Program-made: the position numbers and the translations under genes
Source: Devosia sp. Root413D1
GTDB lineage: Bacteria > Pseudomonadota > Alphaproteobacteria > Rhizobiales > Devosiaceae
DNA length: 64,000 nt
Assembly (NCBI RefSeq): GCF_001425235.1
Contig: NZ_LMEA01000007.1
Coordinates: 630,655-694,654, forward strand
Direction of reading: 5' to 3'
Notes under the pieces: model-generated
What the model saw: the letters and a program-made list of their open reading frames with translations, nothing else
The model's database searches: none
What the model was told of the DNA's origin: nothing
Part shown: piece by piece, positions 36,817 to 45,705 of the stretch
Numbering within the stretch: position 1 is the stretch's first letter
Layout: each line of letters opens with the position of its first letter

Positions 36817-37545
36817 TCAGGCTTGGACAGTCTCGACCGGCAGGTCGGCCAGCCACTCGGCAAACAGGTGGCGCGACGCCCGCTTGAGCGCGGCGCCATG
36901 GTGGAGCGATTGTTGACGAAGCTGCTCGGGCGACTTGCCGGCCATCGCCAGCTCGACGGCATGGCCGATCAGCCAGCTCTCGATTTCGTCGGCATCGACT
37001 TCGGCGTGGAACTGCAGGCCAAGGGCGTAGTGCCCCAGGGCAAACGCCTGATGCGGGCAGGCCTGTGTGGCGGCGAGCAGGCTCGCCCCATCCGGTAGAT
37101 TGAACACATCGCCATGCCAATGCAGCACCTCTACGTCCTGCAGAGCCGCCAATGGCGATTGCAGGCCGCGGTCGGTGAGCACCAGCTCGCTCCAGCCAAT
37201 CTCCTTGACCGGGCACAGATCAACCGAGGCTCCCAGCGCCCGCGCCATGAGCTGTGCGCCCAGGCATATGCCCAGCGTCGGTCGCCCGCGCCTGAGCCGC
37301 GCCTCGATCAGGCGGATCTCCTCGGTAAGGAACGGGTAGTGATGCTCGTCATAGGCGCCGATCGGCCCGCCGAGCACCACCAGCAGGTCGTCTTCCAGCG
37401 CTTCGGCGACCGGCAGCGCGTCCCTGCCCGCATCGACCAGGCGAATGTCGAAACCCGATTGTCGCAGCAGCAGCTCCAGCGTGCCGAGGTGCTCGAACTC
37501 GACATGCCGGAGGGCGACACAGGTCCTGGGGGCGCTGCCGTTCAT
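36817..37545 (-). CDS. Class I glutamine amidotransferase-like protein
   Basis: A 242-aa stand-alone amidotransferase domain of the COG0518 type. The nucleophile Cys94 lies in LGICLGAQLMARALG, and the His/Glu pair is in LGLQFHAEVD. VLHWHGDVFNLPDGA is typical of the free-standing GMP synthase-like amidotransferases. No synthase partner is adjacent, so the amide acceptor is unknown. The ATG overlaps the stop of the upstream secreted protein gene (ATGA), and 34 nt separate it from the alpha/beta hydrolase. Confidence 0.85.
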   Translation of the reverse strand: MNGSAPRTCVALRHVEFEHLGTLELLLRQSGFDIRLVDAGRDALPVAEALEDDLLVVLGGPIGAYDEHHYPFLTEEIRLIEARLRRGRPTLGICLGAQLMARALGASVDLCPVKEIGWSELVLTDRGLQSPLAALQDVEVLHWHGDVFNLPDGASLLAATQACPHQAFALGHYALGLQFHAEVDADEIESWLIGHAVELAMAGKSPEQLRQQSLHHGAALKRASRHLFAEWLADLPVETVQA

Positions 37546-38252
37546 TGCGGCGCCGGCGCCACTTTGCCCGGCAGGCTGAGGTCGCCCGAGGCGATCTTGA
37601 AGACATCATCGACGCAGAGCAGTGGGGCGTGGATGTTGGCGTTGACCTTGAGACCGGCGGTGACACCGTCGAAACTGGCGCCGGCGAGCGACGAGACCGC
37701 ACTCAAAGGAACGCGGACCTCCACCGTGTCCGAAGTGAAATCGAGCGGAAACTCCGGGCTATCGATGAGGATCGGCACCCCCGGCCAGGTCGGCGGGGTC
37801 TTGACCGTCGCCCCCTCGGGAATGTCTTTGACCGTCAGTCCACCGCCGCAGGCTTCGTCCTTGACCAGCACCACCCAATGGGGGTGCCAGATGTGACGGT
37901 TCTTGCCGCCATAGGCCGCGTCGTCGAAATCCGGGTGGAAGGTAACCGCCATGGCGACGATCCCCTGGCCAACGTCAAAACCAATATCGCCGCTGTCGAT
38001 CGAGGTCGGCCAGACATAGGCATAGACCTCCGAACCGGCGAACTCACCCTTCGGATCGGGCTTGCTGGTGCCAGCCCCATCACGAACCTTGACGGCGAAC
38101 ACCACATCGCCGCCCTCAGTGGTAACCCGCGTATCGACGATGTCGAACGCGGCATGCACCGCCGGATCGCTGGCACTGGCGATCTCGTGGGCGCCGGCCG
38201 GCGGAACGAGTGCGGCCGCGACGGCGAGCGCCACGAGTGATGAGCTACGCAT
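37542..38252 (-). CDS. Secreted protein of unknown function
   Basis: A 236-aa protein with a signal peptide at about residues 1-21 (SSSLVALAVAAALVPPAGA-HEI); ATG 38252 has AAAGGAC upstream. The mature part is acidic, with a His-rich stretch NRHIWHPHWVVL and a conserved-looking pair of Cys (DEACGGG and LLCVDD). I do not recognise the family; the beta-rich, single-domain look would suit a ligand-binding or cupredoxin-like fold, but that is a guess. Its start overlaps the AraC gene end by 8 nt, and its stop overlaps the amidotransferase start. Confidence 0.75.
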   Translation of the reverse strand: MRSSSLVALAVAAALVPPAGAHEIASASDPAVHAAFDIVDTRVTTEGGDVVFAVKVRDGAGTSKPDPKGEFAGSEVYAYVWPTSIDSGDIGFDVGQGIVAMAVTFHPDFDDAAYGGKNRHIWHPHWVVLVKDEACGGGLTVKDIPEGATVKTPPTWPGVPILIDSPEFPLDFTSDTVEVRVPLSAVSSLAGASFDGVTAGLKVNANIHAPLLCVDDVFKIASGDLSLPGKVAPAPQ

Positions 38253-38733
38253 GGACTTGTCCTTTGCTGATGGGTGGACATTGGTGGTCCCGGCGCCAGC
38301 GGCCGGGACTGGTGGAGGTGTGGCGGTGGAACCGGCGCGAGAAATGCGACTGGTCGACATAGCCGCAGGCGCTGGCGATCTCAGACAGCGGCAGGTCGGT
38401 GCTGAGCAGCAGGTGCTTGGCTTGCATGATGCGGTGGTGCGCCAGCATCTTGTGTGGCGACAGCCCGAAGCTCGCCCGGAAGGCCCGGGAGAAGTGGCTG
38501 GAGCTCAGACCGGCGAGGTCGGCCAGCTTGCTGACCCGCAGCGGACGATCGGCGTTGTCGACGATGTGACGCGCCACCCGGTTCTCCTGCCAGGCTGCAA
38601 GCCCGCCGCTGCCCCGCCGATCACGCCGCAGATAGGCCGGGATCGGCCGAGCCAGCCGGCTTTTGAGCGCCGCCGCTACGGCGTCGACCAGCTGCGTTTC
38701 AACCTCGTTCGCGCGCATGTCGAGCATGTTCAT
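38245..38733 (-). CDS. Short AraC-family transcriptional regulator
   Basis: A 162-aa protein that is little more than an AraC DNA-binding domain (two helix-turn-helix units in residues about 52-148: LRVSKLADLAGLSSSHFSRAF and IASACGYVDQSHFSRRFHRH). The N-terminal 50 residues are too short for a normal effector domain. It lies inside an operon with hydrolase genes, 18 nt after the small gene at 38752 and overlapping the next gene. It is likely to control this operon. Confidence 0.88.
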   Translation of the reverse strand: MNMLDMRANEVETQLVDAVAAALKSRLARPIPAYLRRDRRGSGGLAAWQENRVARHIVDNADRPLRVSKLADLAGLSSSHFSRAFRASFGLSPHKMLAHHRIMQAKHLLLSTDLPLSEIASACGYVDQSHFSRRFHRHTSTSPGRWRRDHQCPPISKGQVHA

Positions 38734-38751
38734 GTCGTCCTCCGAGGCTGG

Positions 38752-38937
38752 TCAGCCAGACCGAGCCGGTGCATGCGAAGGCGGATCGCTGGCGGGGAAG
38801 GACTCGTCGGATTCCTCATCCACCAGATCCCAATCCCGCGCCGGGCGGCGCATCGCCGCCGGACCGGAATCGCGGACGGTGCCAAGCTCGGGCGCGAGCG
38901 GCGGCGGGCGATCCCCTGCCGGTTTTCGCCTGGTCAT
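38752..38937 (-). CDS. Small protein with [10 protein letters not shown] motif (61 aa)
   Basis: A 61-aa, Pro- and Asp-rich protein. Its C-terminal segment [17 protein letters not shown] is a motif I recognise from small uncharacterised proteins common in alphaproteobacteria. The ATG overlaps the stop of the upstream chloroperoxidase-like gene (ATGA) and 18 nt separate it from the AraC gene, so it belongs to the same operon. It is probably largely disordered. Function unknown. Confidence 0.7.
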   Translation of the reverse strand: MTRRKPAGDRPPPLAPELGTVRDSGPAAMRRPARDWDLVDEESDESFPASDPPSHAPARSG

Positions 38938-39767
38938 GGCGCGGCCAGCCCGGAGACGAACTGCCAGAGGTCGGCATTCACCCGGTCCTTCTGCGTGGTG
39001 CAGATGCCATGGTCGCCGCCGGCATAGACACGCAGCTCGTTGCCGGCGACGATCTTGGACGACTGCGCTGCCGATGCGATGATCGGCACGATCTGATCGT
39101 CGTCGCCGTGGAGGATCAATGTCGGCTTGTCGAACCGCTTCAGGTCCTCGGTGAGGTCGGTCTCCGAGAACGCCTTGATGCAGTAGTGGCTGGCCGGCAT
39201 GCCCGCTGCCATGCCCTGGCGCCAGAAGCTGTCGCGGACGCCCTGGCTGATCTTCGCGCCGGGTCGGTTGTAGCCGTAGAACGGCATCGACAGGTCGATG
39301 AAGAATTGCGACCGGTCCGCTTGCACCCCGGCGCGGATGCCATCGAACACCTCGATCGGCAGCCCGGTCGGATTGGCGGCAGTCTTCAGCATCAGCGGCG
39401 GCACCGCACCGATCAGCACAGCTGCGGCGACACGCGCCGTGCCATGCCGGCCGATATAGCGAGCCACCTCACCACCGCCGGTCGAATGGCCGACATGAAT
39501 GGCATCGGCAAGCCCGAGATGGCTGACCAGAGCCGCGAGGTCGTCGGCATAGTTGTCCATATCGTTGCCGCCGAGGGGCTGGCTCGATCGGCCATGTCCG
39601 CGCCGGTCATGCGCGATCACCCGGTAGCCGCGCTCGGCGAAATAGAACATCTGGTCCTCGAACGCGTCGGCGCTCAACGGCCAGCCATGCGAGAAGACGA
39701 TCGGCTGTCCGGTTCCCCAGTCGTTGAAGTAGATCTCGGTGCCGTCCTTGGTGGTGAAGTGGGCCAT
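38934..39767 (-). CDS. Alpha/beta hydrolase, non-heme chloroperoxidase-like
   Basis: A 277-aa hydrolase starting [30 protein letters not shown], typical of cofactor-free haloperoxidase/esterases (sequence given in pieces: start, then oxyanion SHGWP). The nucleophile elbow is [14 protein letters not shown], the Asp is in [10 protein letters not shown] and the His in [15 protein letters not shown] precedes the ATG at 39767. It is followed by overlapping small-protein and AraC genes. These enzymes hydrolyse esters, lactones or peracids; the natural substrate is unknown. Confidence 0.9.
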   Translation of the reverse strand: MAHFTTKDGTEIYFNDWGTGQPIVFSHGWPLSADAFEDQMFYFAERGYRVIAHDRRGHGRSSQPLGGNDMDNYADDLAALVSHLGLADAIHVGHSTGGGEVARYIGRHGTARVAAAVLIGAVPPLMLKTAANPTGLPIEVFDGIRAGVQADRSQFFIDLSMPFYGYNRPGAKISQGVRDSFWRQGMAAGMPASHYCIKAFSETDLTEDLKRFDKPTLILHGDDDQIVPIIASAAQSSKIVAGNELRVYAGGDHGICTTQKDRVNADLWQFVSGLAAP

Positions 39768-39793
39768 GGGCAATCTCCTGGGTAAGGGAAAGA

Positions 39794-39837
39794 CGCGTGC
39801 CGCCACGCGAGGGGCATGGGAGGGCGGGCGGCACGCG
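39794..39837 (-). terminator. Long-loop hairpin between two hydrolase genes
   Basis: A perfect 11-bp inverted repeat, CGCGTGCCGCC (39794-39804) and GGCGGCACGCG (39827-39837), with a 22-nt loop. It lies in the 121-nt gap after the stop of the secreted hydrolase (39889) and just before the next start. It could end the first transcript or stabilise it. Confidence 0.5.
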
Positions 39838-39888
39838 AGGGCCACGAGCGCAGGATTTGGGGCGTCTGCACTCGCGGGAGAGCGTGGG

Positions 39889-40656
39889 CTACTGCGCCGA
39901 CACCGCCTTGGCGGCGTCCATGATCAGCTTCGCGGTGTCCTCGGCATGGGCAATGAACGCCAGGTGCCCGCCGCTGACCGTCACCACGGTTGCCTTGGCG
40001 CGGCCGGCCATCTGCTTTTGCGCCTCGGGCGGGATCACGTGATCGGCATCGGCCAACTGGTACCAGGACGGCTTGTCCTTCCAGGCGGCAACGGTGAGCG
40101 GCGTGCTGGCGCCCTGCAGCGAGATCGGCACCTGCGAGTCACGCAGGAATTCGGCGTCGGCCTGCGGCAGCGCATCGGCGAAACCGGGAACATACGCAGC
40201 CTCGTTGAAGAACACGAAGCCATCCTCGCCGATATCGAACGGCGGCGGATGGTTCGGATCCTGCGGGATCAGGCCGAACGGCGATTCCCCGACATCCGGC
40301 ACGAAAGCCTCGACATAGACGAGACCCGCCACCTTCTCGTGGTCACCCGCCTCGGTGATCACCGCGCCGCCATACGAGTGGCCGACGAGAATGACCGGGC
40401 CATCCATGCGGTCCAGCACCCGATCGGTGGCAGCGACGTCTGCCTCGATCGAGGTCAGCGGGTTCTGCACCATGCGGACGTTATAGCCCTCCTTCTTCAG
40501 GATCTCGTAGATCGGCCGCCAGCCCGAGCCATCGGCCCAGGCGCCATGGACCATCACGACATTCTTGATCTCGGCGGCGAGTGCCTGCGGCATGGCCGCG
40601 AGCAGCATCGGCAGCGCTGTCGCGAGGCTGAGCGCGATCATCTTTGTTGAAAGCAT
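39889..40656 (-). CDS. Secreted alpha/beta hydrolase
   Basis: A 255-aa enzyme with a signal peptide at residues 1-27 ([20 protein letters not shown]). The core shows [14 protein letters not shown], nucleophile elbow [11 protein letters not shown] and catalytic His in VSGGHLAFI. It resembles the EstC/salicylate-esterase-like group of plant-type small esterases found in many Proteobacteria. AAGGAG precedes the ATG at 40656. It is divergent from the free TPR gene at 40890 across 233 nt. Substrate unknown. Confidence 0.88.
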   Translation of the reverse strand: MLSTKMIALSLATALPMLLAAMPQALAAEIKNVVMVHGAWADGSGWRPIYEILKKEGYNVRMVQNPLTSIEADVAATDRVLDRMDGPVILVGHSYGGAVITEAGDHEKVAGLVYVEAFVPDVGESPFGLIPQDPNHPPPFDIGEDGFVFFNEAAYVPGFADALPQADAEFLRDSQVPISLQGASTPLTVAAWKDKPSWYQLADADHVIPPEAQKQMAGRAKATVVTVSGGHLAFIAHAEDTAKLIMDAAKAVSAQ

Positions 40657-40728
40657 TGGATCTCTCCTTGGTGAGACCGAGTTCTGTCTCGGTGGTCCAA
40701 AGCTGATCCGGCGCCGGTCATGCTGCCA

Positions 40729-40793
40729 GTTAATCGCTGTGAAGTATCGTAACGGCGCGCCGAGCGATTCATGCTTCTTAGCAACTCTTCACA
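40729..40793. promoter_or_regulatory. Candidate regulatory sites in the hydrolase/TPR-protein divergent region
   Basis: GTTAATCG lies at 40729-40736, similar to GTTAAGCG at 30585. The inverted pair TGTGAAG (40738-40744) and CTTCACA (40787-40793) encloses 42 nt. Both lie between divergent genes and could be operator sites for the STAND regulator at 41782. Low certainty. Confidence 0.35.
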
Positions 40794-40889
40794 CGCCGCG
40801 GGTTGGCCGACTCGCTAGGGTCTCTGCTGGGGCATGCTGCCGTCAGCCGCGACAGCATTGTCTCCGCAACCGATCCGGAGGCAGCGCCG

Positions 40890-41777
40890 ATGACGATTTC
40901 AGCGGCCGACACGCACACCGAAATGGCCATGCAGTGGTGCGCCACCTTCACCGAGGCGGACTATCCGCGCTGCCGACAAATCGCCTACGACATGGTCGAG
41001 CAGGCGACGCGCGAGCGGCTCGACGAACCGATCTTCGCCTACAAATCGATCGCCCAGTCGCTGCACTTTCTCGGCGAACATGCCGAGGCGAAACGGGTGG
41101 CGGAACGCGTCCGACGCGAGGCCAAGGGGTTCATCCCCTGCACCTCTGTGCACCCCTACGTTTCGATGGGCATCGTCCTCGCCCGCATCGCGTGTCTCAC
41201 CGGCGACGGCCAGGAGGCGGTCGAGATCGCTGCCGACACCCTGGCGCGATCACGCCGCGACAACCTCATCGCCAACTGTCACGCCATTGCGCTGGCCTGT
41301 GCCCCCATCGCCATCTGGACCGATGACGAACAGGCCGCCCGCTCCTATGCGTTCGAGCTGATGGAGGAAGCTGGCGGCGACGGGCTCAACTACTGGCGCA
41401 ACTGGGGCCGCCGCCTGCTCCGCGCCATCGATCTCCGCTTCAATCCCCACGAGGTCAACGAGGAGCCGCTCGAGGTCGACAGCCTCGATGCGATCGAAGC
41501 CGACCACCTGGCAACGGTGGACGGCCGCGCCATTTCCGAACTGGCGCTGCGGCGTGTCGCCGAAGGCACCGTCGGCTGGACCAAACCCGAGGTGCTGCGC
41601 ACCCAGGCAAGCACGGCCATCTGGTTCGACCCAGCGGCCGCCCGGCGCCTTCTTGCAGAGGCCCGCGCTACCGCCCTCGAGCAAGGCGCAATCGCCTGGG
41701 TGAAGCGCATCGACGAGACGGCGGCGCAGCACGGCGGCCGTTTCCCGCCCCCGCACCACCCTACCCTCGGCCCCTGA
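40890..41777 (+). CDS. Free-standing TPR half of a STAND-type regulator
   Basis: A 295-aa all-helical protein from ATG 40890, which has GGAGG 8 nt upstream; the frame continues back to 40803 but lacks a site there. It has no DNA-binding or ATPase domain. Its length aligns with the C-terminal TPR part of the regulators at 27886, 32307 and 41782; the clearest shared motif is RRVAEGTVGWTKPEVLR, matching QRVAAGTVGWNAPEVLR in the protein at 27886. The next gene, a full-length paralogue, starts 4 nt after its stop, so the two are co-translated. It might be a decayed remnant, a ligand-binding subunit, or an anti-regulator. Confidence 0.82.
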   Translation: MTISAADTHTEMAMQWCATFTEADYPRCRQIAYDMVEQATRERLDEPIFAYKSIAQSLHFLGEHAEAKRVAERVRREAKGFIPCTSVHPYVSMGIVLARIACLTGDGQEAVEIAADTLARSRRDNLIANCHAIALACAPIAIWTDDEQAARSYAFELMEEAGGDGLNYWRNWGRRLLRAIDLRFNPHEVNEEPLEVDSLDAIEADHLATVDGRAISELALRRVAEGTVGWTKPEVLRTQASTAIWFDPAAARRLLAEARATALEQGAIAWVKRIDETAAQHGGRFPPPHHPTLGP

Positions 41778-41781
41778 CCCG

Positions 41782-44562
41782 ATGAATGGCCCGCCAAATG
41801 AACTGAAGCTGCGCTCGCCGGATGCCGCCGGGGCGTCCGAAGACCAGTTACTGCATTTTGGTGGCTTCAGCGTCGACGCCTCCCGCCACCTGCTGTTCGA
41901 GGACGACAAGCCGGTGCGTCTGGGCAGCCGCGCCATGGCCATTCTTCTGGCACTGCTGGAGCGACCCGGCGCCCTCGTAACCAAGGAGGAGCTGGTCCGG
42001 GTGGCGTGGCCCGAGACCTTCGTCGAGGAGGTGAACCTGCGCGTGCACCTCGCCGCCATTCGACGTGCGCTGCGCGATTCCTCCACCAGGCCGGTTTACA
42101 TCGCCAACGTTTCGGGCCGCGGCTATCGCTTTATCGCGCCGGTCGGCGGCAGAACGCCGGTTGCTCGCGCTGCCGACGGCCCACCCGCAACACTGCCAGG
42201 TAGCCTGGTCCAGTTGATCGGCCGTGACGAGGCGCTGCGCGCCGTTGCCGACATGGTCACGGCGCGCCGGCTGGTGAGCGTCGTGGGCCCGGGCGGCATC
42301 GGCAAGAGTTCGCTCGCTGCCGTGGCGGCGCAGCGGCTGGCCGGTCGCTTCGCCGACGGGGGCGCCTATGTCGACCTCTCCACGCTGACCGGCGGTCGCA
42401 GGGTCGAGCCGGAGTTGCTGCGGGCGCTCGCAGCGGGCAGCGGGGACCGGCCGGTGGATGTTCACAAACTGCTGCTGATCGACAGTTGTGACGCGCTGAT
42501 CGAGGACGCCGCCGTCGCGATCGAAGCCGTGCTGCGCCTGCTGCCGCGCCTCCACGTCCTCGCCACCAGCAGCGAGCCGCTGCGAGCTGCCGGAGAGCAC
42601 GTCTATCGCCTGGCGCCGCTCGACCTGCCGGAACGCGACGATATCGGGCTGGACGAGGCCATGACCCACGCCGCGGTGCGCATGCTGATCGAGCGCGTCC
42701 AGGCCGGCAACGAAACCCTGCGCGGCAGCGACCGCGACGTCCGGCACCTCGTGGCCATCAGCCGCAAACTCGACGGCTTGCCGCTCGCCATCGATATGGC
42801 CGCCGCTCGTATCCAGGTGTTCGGGCTGCAGGAAGTGCGCACCCAACTCGAGCGCGGTATCGAGTTTCTGTCCGATGGCCGCCGCACCGTTGCGCCGCGC
42901 CACCGTTCGATGCGCGGGCTCTATGAGCTCAACCATGGCACGCTTTCCGGCGACGAACGCATCGTGTTGCGGCGGCTGTCGATCTTCGCCGGCGCGTTCG
43001 ACCTGGCTGATGCCTCTGCCGTGACCACCGACGGCGACCTCGATGATCGCCGCCTCATCGCCGCGCTGGGAGGCCTCGTGGCAAAGTCGCAGGTGCTCAC
43101 CGCTCGGGGTGGACATGCAGTGCGATACCGTCTCTCCCGCCCCTTGCGCGCCTACGCCGCCGAACGGCTCGCCGCGTCGGAGGATTTGCCTCGGACGGCA
43201 CGGCGTCATGCCGACCTCGCCCTGTCGCATGTCATCAATGCCCTCGAGGCCTGGCAGAAGCTGTCACGGGCCGAGTGGCTGGAACGGCATGGCGACCTGG
43301 TCGAGGAGGTCCGCGAGGCACTCGACCGGTGCCTTTCGCCGCATGGCGACCTAGACGCTGGCGCCCTCCTCGCGGCCCATGCGAGCCCCCTGCTGCTGCG
43401 GGGTGGCCACTATGATGAGATGCGGAGCCGCGCCGTGACAGCTCTACGGGCCGGAGCGCTTCTGCCAGCCAACCTGCGGTTCCGGCTGCATCTGCAACTG
43501 GCGACGCTGACGGAAGATCGCGCCGGTCCGCTGCGCATCGAAGGCCGGCACTTGCTCGAGGCGGCCCGCCTTGGCCGCACCATGGCCGCCGCATGGGCCG
43601 ATGCAGAACTTCTGCTGGTCCGCTCGGCCCTGGCGCTGCGCACCGGTCACCTCCGGCACGCCGCCGGGCTGTCGCAGGCGGCTCTTGCCTATGCCCGCGC
43701 TGCCGGACGTCGCGATCTGGCGCAAACCGCGGACCGGTTGCAGGCGGAGGCGCTCCACTATGCCGGCGACCATGCCGCCTCGGCCCGCCTCGCCAACGCC
43801 ATGATCGGTGGACCCGACTGGCAATTGCCGGCGCCGCTCGCCATTCTGACCTCCCCGCCGAGGGGGGCCCTGCGCGTCGTGGAGGCGCGCCGGCTGTGGC
43901 TGCTGGGCAAGCCCGACCAATCCCGCCACCTGCTGTTCGAGGCGCTGAACTTCGCCGCCGAGCAAGGTCCCTGGGCCCTCTGCGAAGCGATTGGCCTCGG
44001 CGCCTGCCCTTTGCTGCTGTGGTACGGCGAGGATGACCGAGCCGTTGGCTGCATCACGCAACTGGGGCGCGCGGCCGAGCATGCCGGGCTGCCGCTCTGG
44101 ACCTCATGGGCCGATCTCTACCGCAAGGTGATGATCCACATCGCCGTCCGCGAAGGCCGTCGCAGCGAAAGCGCCATCCTGTTGCAGCCGGCGAGCTTCC
44201 TGCAGGCCGAGACCTGGGTGACGCTCACCGGCTCGCTGCGCGGGCTGAAGCTCTCCCCCGAACGCAGCAGCGGCTGGTGCCGACCCGAGATCCTGCGGGC
44301 CTTCGCCCTCGCGAGGGTCGCTGACGGCGATATCGAGGCCGGCACGCGGCTGCTGCAGGAGGCCATCGATCTCGCTCGAACCCAGGGAGCGCTCGCCTGG
44401 GAACTGAGGGCCGCCATGAGCCTCGCACGCCTGTGGTCGAGGGACCGGCGGACTGCCGCCTACGAGCTCCTTGCGGGCACTCTCCACGCCTTCACCGAAG
44501 GCAAGGCTACCTCGGATCTCCTCGCCGCCACGGCCCTCCTCCGCCGCCTCGCCAATGGGTGA
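41782..44562 (+). CDS. Winged-helix/STAND-ATPase/TPR transcriptional regulator (full length)
   Basis: A 926-aa paralogue. The winged helix (about 25-121) has [42 protein letters not shown] and [11 protein letters not shown]. The ATPase has P-loop GPGGIGKSS (169-177), a Walker B of [13 protein letters not shown] in which the usual CEH is CDA, and [14 protein letters not shown]. The TPR-like region ends with [14 protein letters not shown] and [14 protein letters not shown]. It sits 4 nt downstream of the TPR-only gene with no clear ribosome binding site, indicating coupling. lexA starts 149 nt after it. Likely target: the divergent secreted hydrolase operon. Confidence 0.88.
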   Translation: MNGPPNELKLRSPDAAGASEDQLLHFGGFSVDASRHLLFEDDKPVRLGSRAMAILLALLERPGALVTKEELVRVAWPETFVEEVNLRVHLAAIRRALRDSSTRPVYIANVSGRGYRFIAPVGGRTPVARAADGPPATLPGSLVQLIGRDEALRAVADMVTARRLVSVVGPGGIGKSSLAAVAAQRLAGRFADGGAYVDLSTLTGGRRVEPELLRALAAGSGDRPVDVHKLLLIDSCDALIEDAAVAIEAVLRLLPRLHVLATSSEPLRAAGEHVYRLAPLDLPERDDIGLDEAMTHAAVRMLIERVQAGNETLRGSDRDVRHLVAISRKLDGLPLAIDMAAARIQVFGLQEVRTQLERGIEFLSDGRRTVAPRHRSMRGLYELNHGTLSGDERIVLRRLSIFAGAFDLADASAVTTDGDLDDRRLIAALGGLVAKSQVLTARGGHAVRYRLSRPLRAYAAERLAASEDLPRTARRHADLALSHVINALEAWQKLSRAEWLERHGDLVEEVREALDRCLSPHGDLDAGALLAAHASPLLLRGGHYDEMRSRAVTALRAGALLPANLRFRLHLQLATLTEDRAGPLRIEGRHLLEAARLGRTMAAAWADAELLLVRSALALRTGHLRHAAGLSQAALAYARAAGRRDLAQTADRLQAEALHYAGDHAASARLANAMIGGPDWQLPAPLAILTSPPRGALRVVEARRLWLLGKPDQSRHLLFEALNFAAEQGPWALCEAIGLGACPLLLWYGEDDRAVGCITQLGRAAEHAGLPLWTSWADLYRKVMIHIAVREGRRSESAILLQPASFLQAETWVTLTGSLRGLKLSPERSSGWCRPEILRAFALARVADGDIEAGTRLLQEAIDLARTQGALAWELRAAMSLARLWSRDRRTAAYELLAGTLHAFTEGKATSDLLAATALLRRLANG

Positions 44563-44642
44563 GAGCAGCGGCGTTCCTAGGCCCGACACCTGCTCATTCC
44601 GCTCGCTGCGCCCCCAATCGTAACGCAATATTCACCGCTCGA

Positions 44643-44671
44643 TTGCAGAACATAACTGGAACACGTATAAC
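44643..44671 (+). promoter_or_regulatory. lexA promoter
   Basis: TTGCAG (44643-44648) and TATAAC (44666-44671) are separated by 17 nt, a good sigma-70-type promoter. Both SOS boxes overlap or abut it, so LexA bound there would block RNA polymerase. The ATG lies 41 nt downstream of the -10. Confidence 0.7.
44648..44662 (-). promoter_or_regulatory. SOS box (minus orientation)
   Basis: GAAC-ATAACTG-GAAC reads GTTC-N7-GTTC on the minus strand, the alphaproteobacterial LexA box. It overlaps the end of the -35 and the spacer of the lexA promoter. Confidence 0.75.
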
Positions 44672-44673
44672 AC

Positions 44674-44688
44674 GTTCAGTCTTTGTTC
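44674..44688 (+). promoter_or_regulatory. SOS box (plus orientation)
   Basis: GTTC-AGTCTTT-GTTC, an exact match to the alphaproteobacterial LexA consensus GTTC-N7-GTTC, just downstream of the -10. Together with the oppositely oriented box at 44648-44662 (11 nt between them) it gives lexA a double operator. Confidence 0.88.
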
Positions 44689-44711
44689 CGATTCTGCTCA
44701 CGGAGCCGCCC

Positions 44712-45434
44712 ATGCTTACGCGCAAGCAACACGAACTGCTGATGTTCATCCACGAGCGGATGAAAGAGTCCGGCATCCCACCCTCGTTCGACGAGATGAA
44801 GGACGCGCTCGACCTGAGAAGCAAGTCCGGCATCCATCGATTGATCACCGCGCTGGAAGAGCGTGGCTTCATCCGGCGTTTGCCCAATCGGGCCCGCGCG
44901 CTCGAGGTGATCAAGCTGCCGGATTCGATGAACCCCTCGCTCGGTGGTCGCAAGGCCCGCTTCGAGCCCTCGGTCATCGAGGGTAACCTCGGCAAGGTGT
45001 CGGCGCCTCCGGCCCGCCCCTCGGCACCGGTGGTCAATGCCGACTCCTATCGGGCGGTGACGATCCCGGTAATGGGCCGCATCGCGGCAGGCACGCCGAT
45101 CGAAGCGATCCAGACCCACAGCCACTCCATCATGGTGCCGCCTGAAATGCTGGGGCCTGGTGAGCACTATGCACTGGAAGTCCGCGGCGACTCGATGATC
45201 GACGCCGGCATCTTCGATGGCGACACCGTGCTGATCAAGAAGCAGGACGCCGCTTCGACTGGCGAGATCGTGGTCGCCCTAGTCGATGACGAGGAAGCGA
45301 CGCTGAAGCGGCTTCGCCGCCGCGGCAACTCCGTTGCGCTCGAAGCGGCCAACCCGGCCTACGAGACCCGCATCTTCCCGCCTGACCGGGTGAAGGTGCA
45401 GGGCCGGCTGGTGGGCCTGCTGCGCAAATACTGA
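44712..45434 (+). CDS. lexA: LexA repressor
   Basis: Represses SOS DNA-repair genes and cleaves itself when RecA filaments form. The 240-aa protein starts [20 protein letters not shown], with GGAG upstream of the ATG; the frame back to 44433 is not coding. Residues 1-65 are the winged helix. The cleavage site is Ala126-Gly127 in [10 protein letters not shown], the nucleophile Ser161 in RGDSMIDAG, and the general base Lys199 in EATLKRL. It is longer than E. coli LexA (about 200 aa) owing to a linker, as in other alphaproteobacteria. It is autoregulated by two SOS boxes. Confidence 0.98.
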   Translation: MLTRKQHELLMFIHERMKESGIPPSFDEMKDALDLRSKSGIHRLITALEERGFIRRLPNRARALEVIKLPDSMNPSLGGRKARFEPSVIEGNLGKVSAPPARPSAPVVNADSYRAVTIPVMGRIAAGTPIEAIQTHSHSIMVPPEMLGPGEHYALEVRGDSMIDAGIFDGDTVLIKKQDAASTGEIVVALVDDEEATLKRLRRRGNSVALEAANPAYETRIFPPDRVKVQGRLVGLLRKY

Positions 45435-45464
45435 CGTATTGACCCCACCGCCAATCGGGTCCCT

Positions 45465-45494
45465 GGGCCGGCAGCCTTGCCGGCCCTTTTTCTT
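45465..45494 (+). terminator. Rho-independent terminator after lexA
   Basis: Arms GGGCCGGCA (45465-45473) and TGCCGGCCC (45478-45486) with loop GCCT, followed by TTTTTCTT (45487-45494). It starts 31 nt after the lexA stop. The following 210 nt up to dgoK show no gene and should contain the promoter for the galactonate genes. Confidence 0.9.
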
Positions 45495-45705
45495 ATGAAA
45501 CCGAACCTCCCCGCCGATATTTGCACTAGGGCCGGGCCGGCAAAGACGTTACGGTCCGCGCCGCCAAGGGAGGCTTCGGGCATCCTCGGGCAGCGCCGCC
45601 ATGCAAATGGCCGTCGCGATCGTACCAGGAGAGTGGACAACCTTCCCGATCGCGCTTTAGCGGCATGGCGGTGCGCAGCAAACGTGCAGCGCCAGGGAGA
45701 AGGTT

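Noticed and set aside
36785-36825. Short direct repeat (AGCCTGAACAA twice) between the amidotransferase and hydrolase genes
   Set aside because: Two copies of 11 bp only, one inside the end of a gene; too little to call a repeat element.
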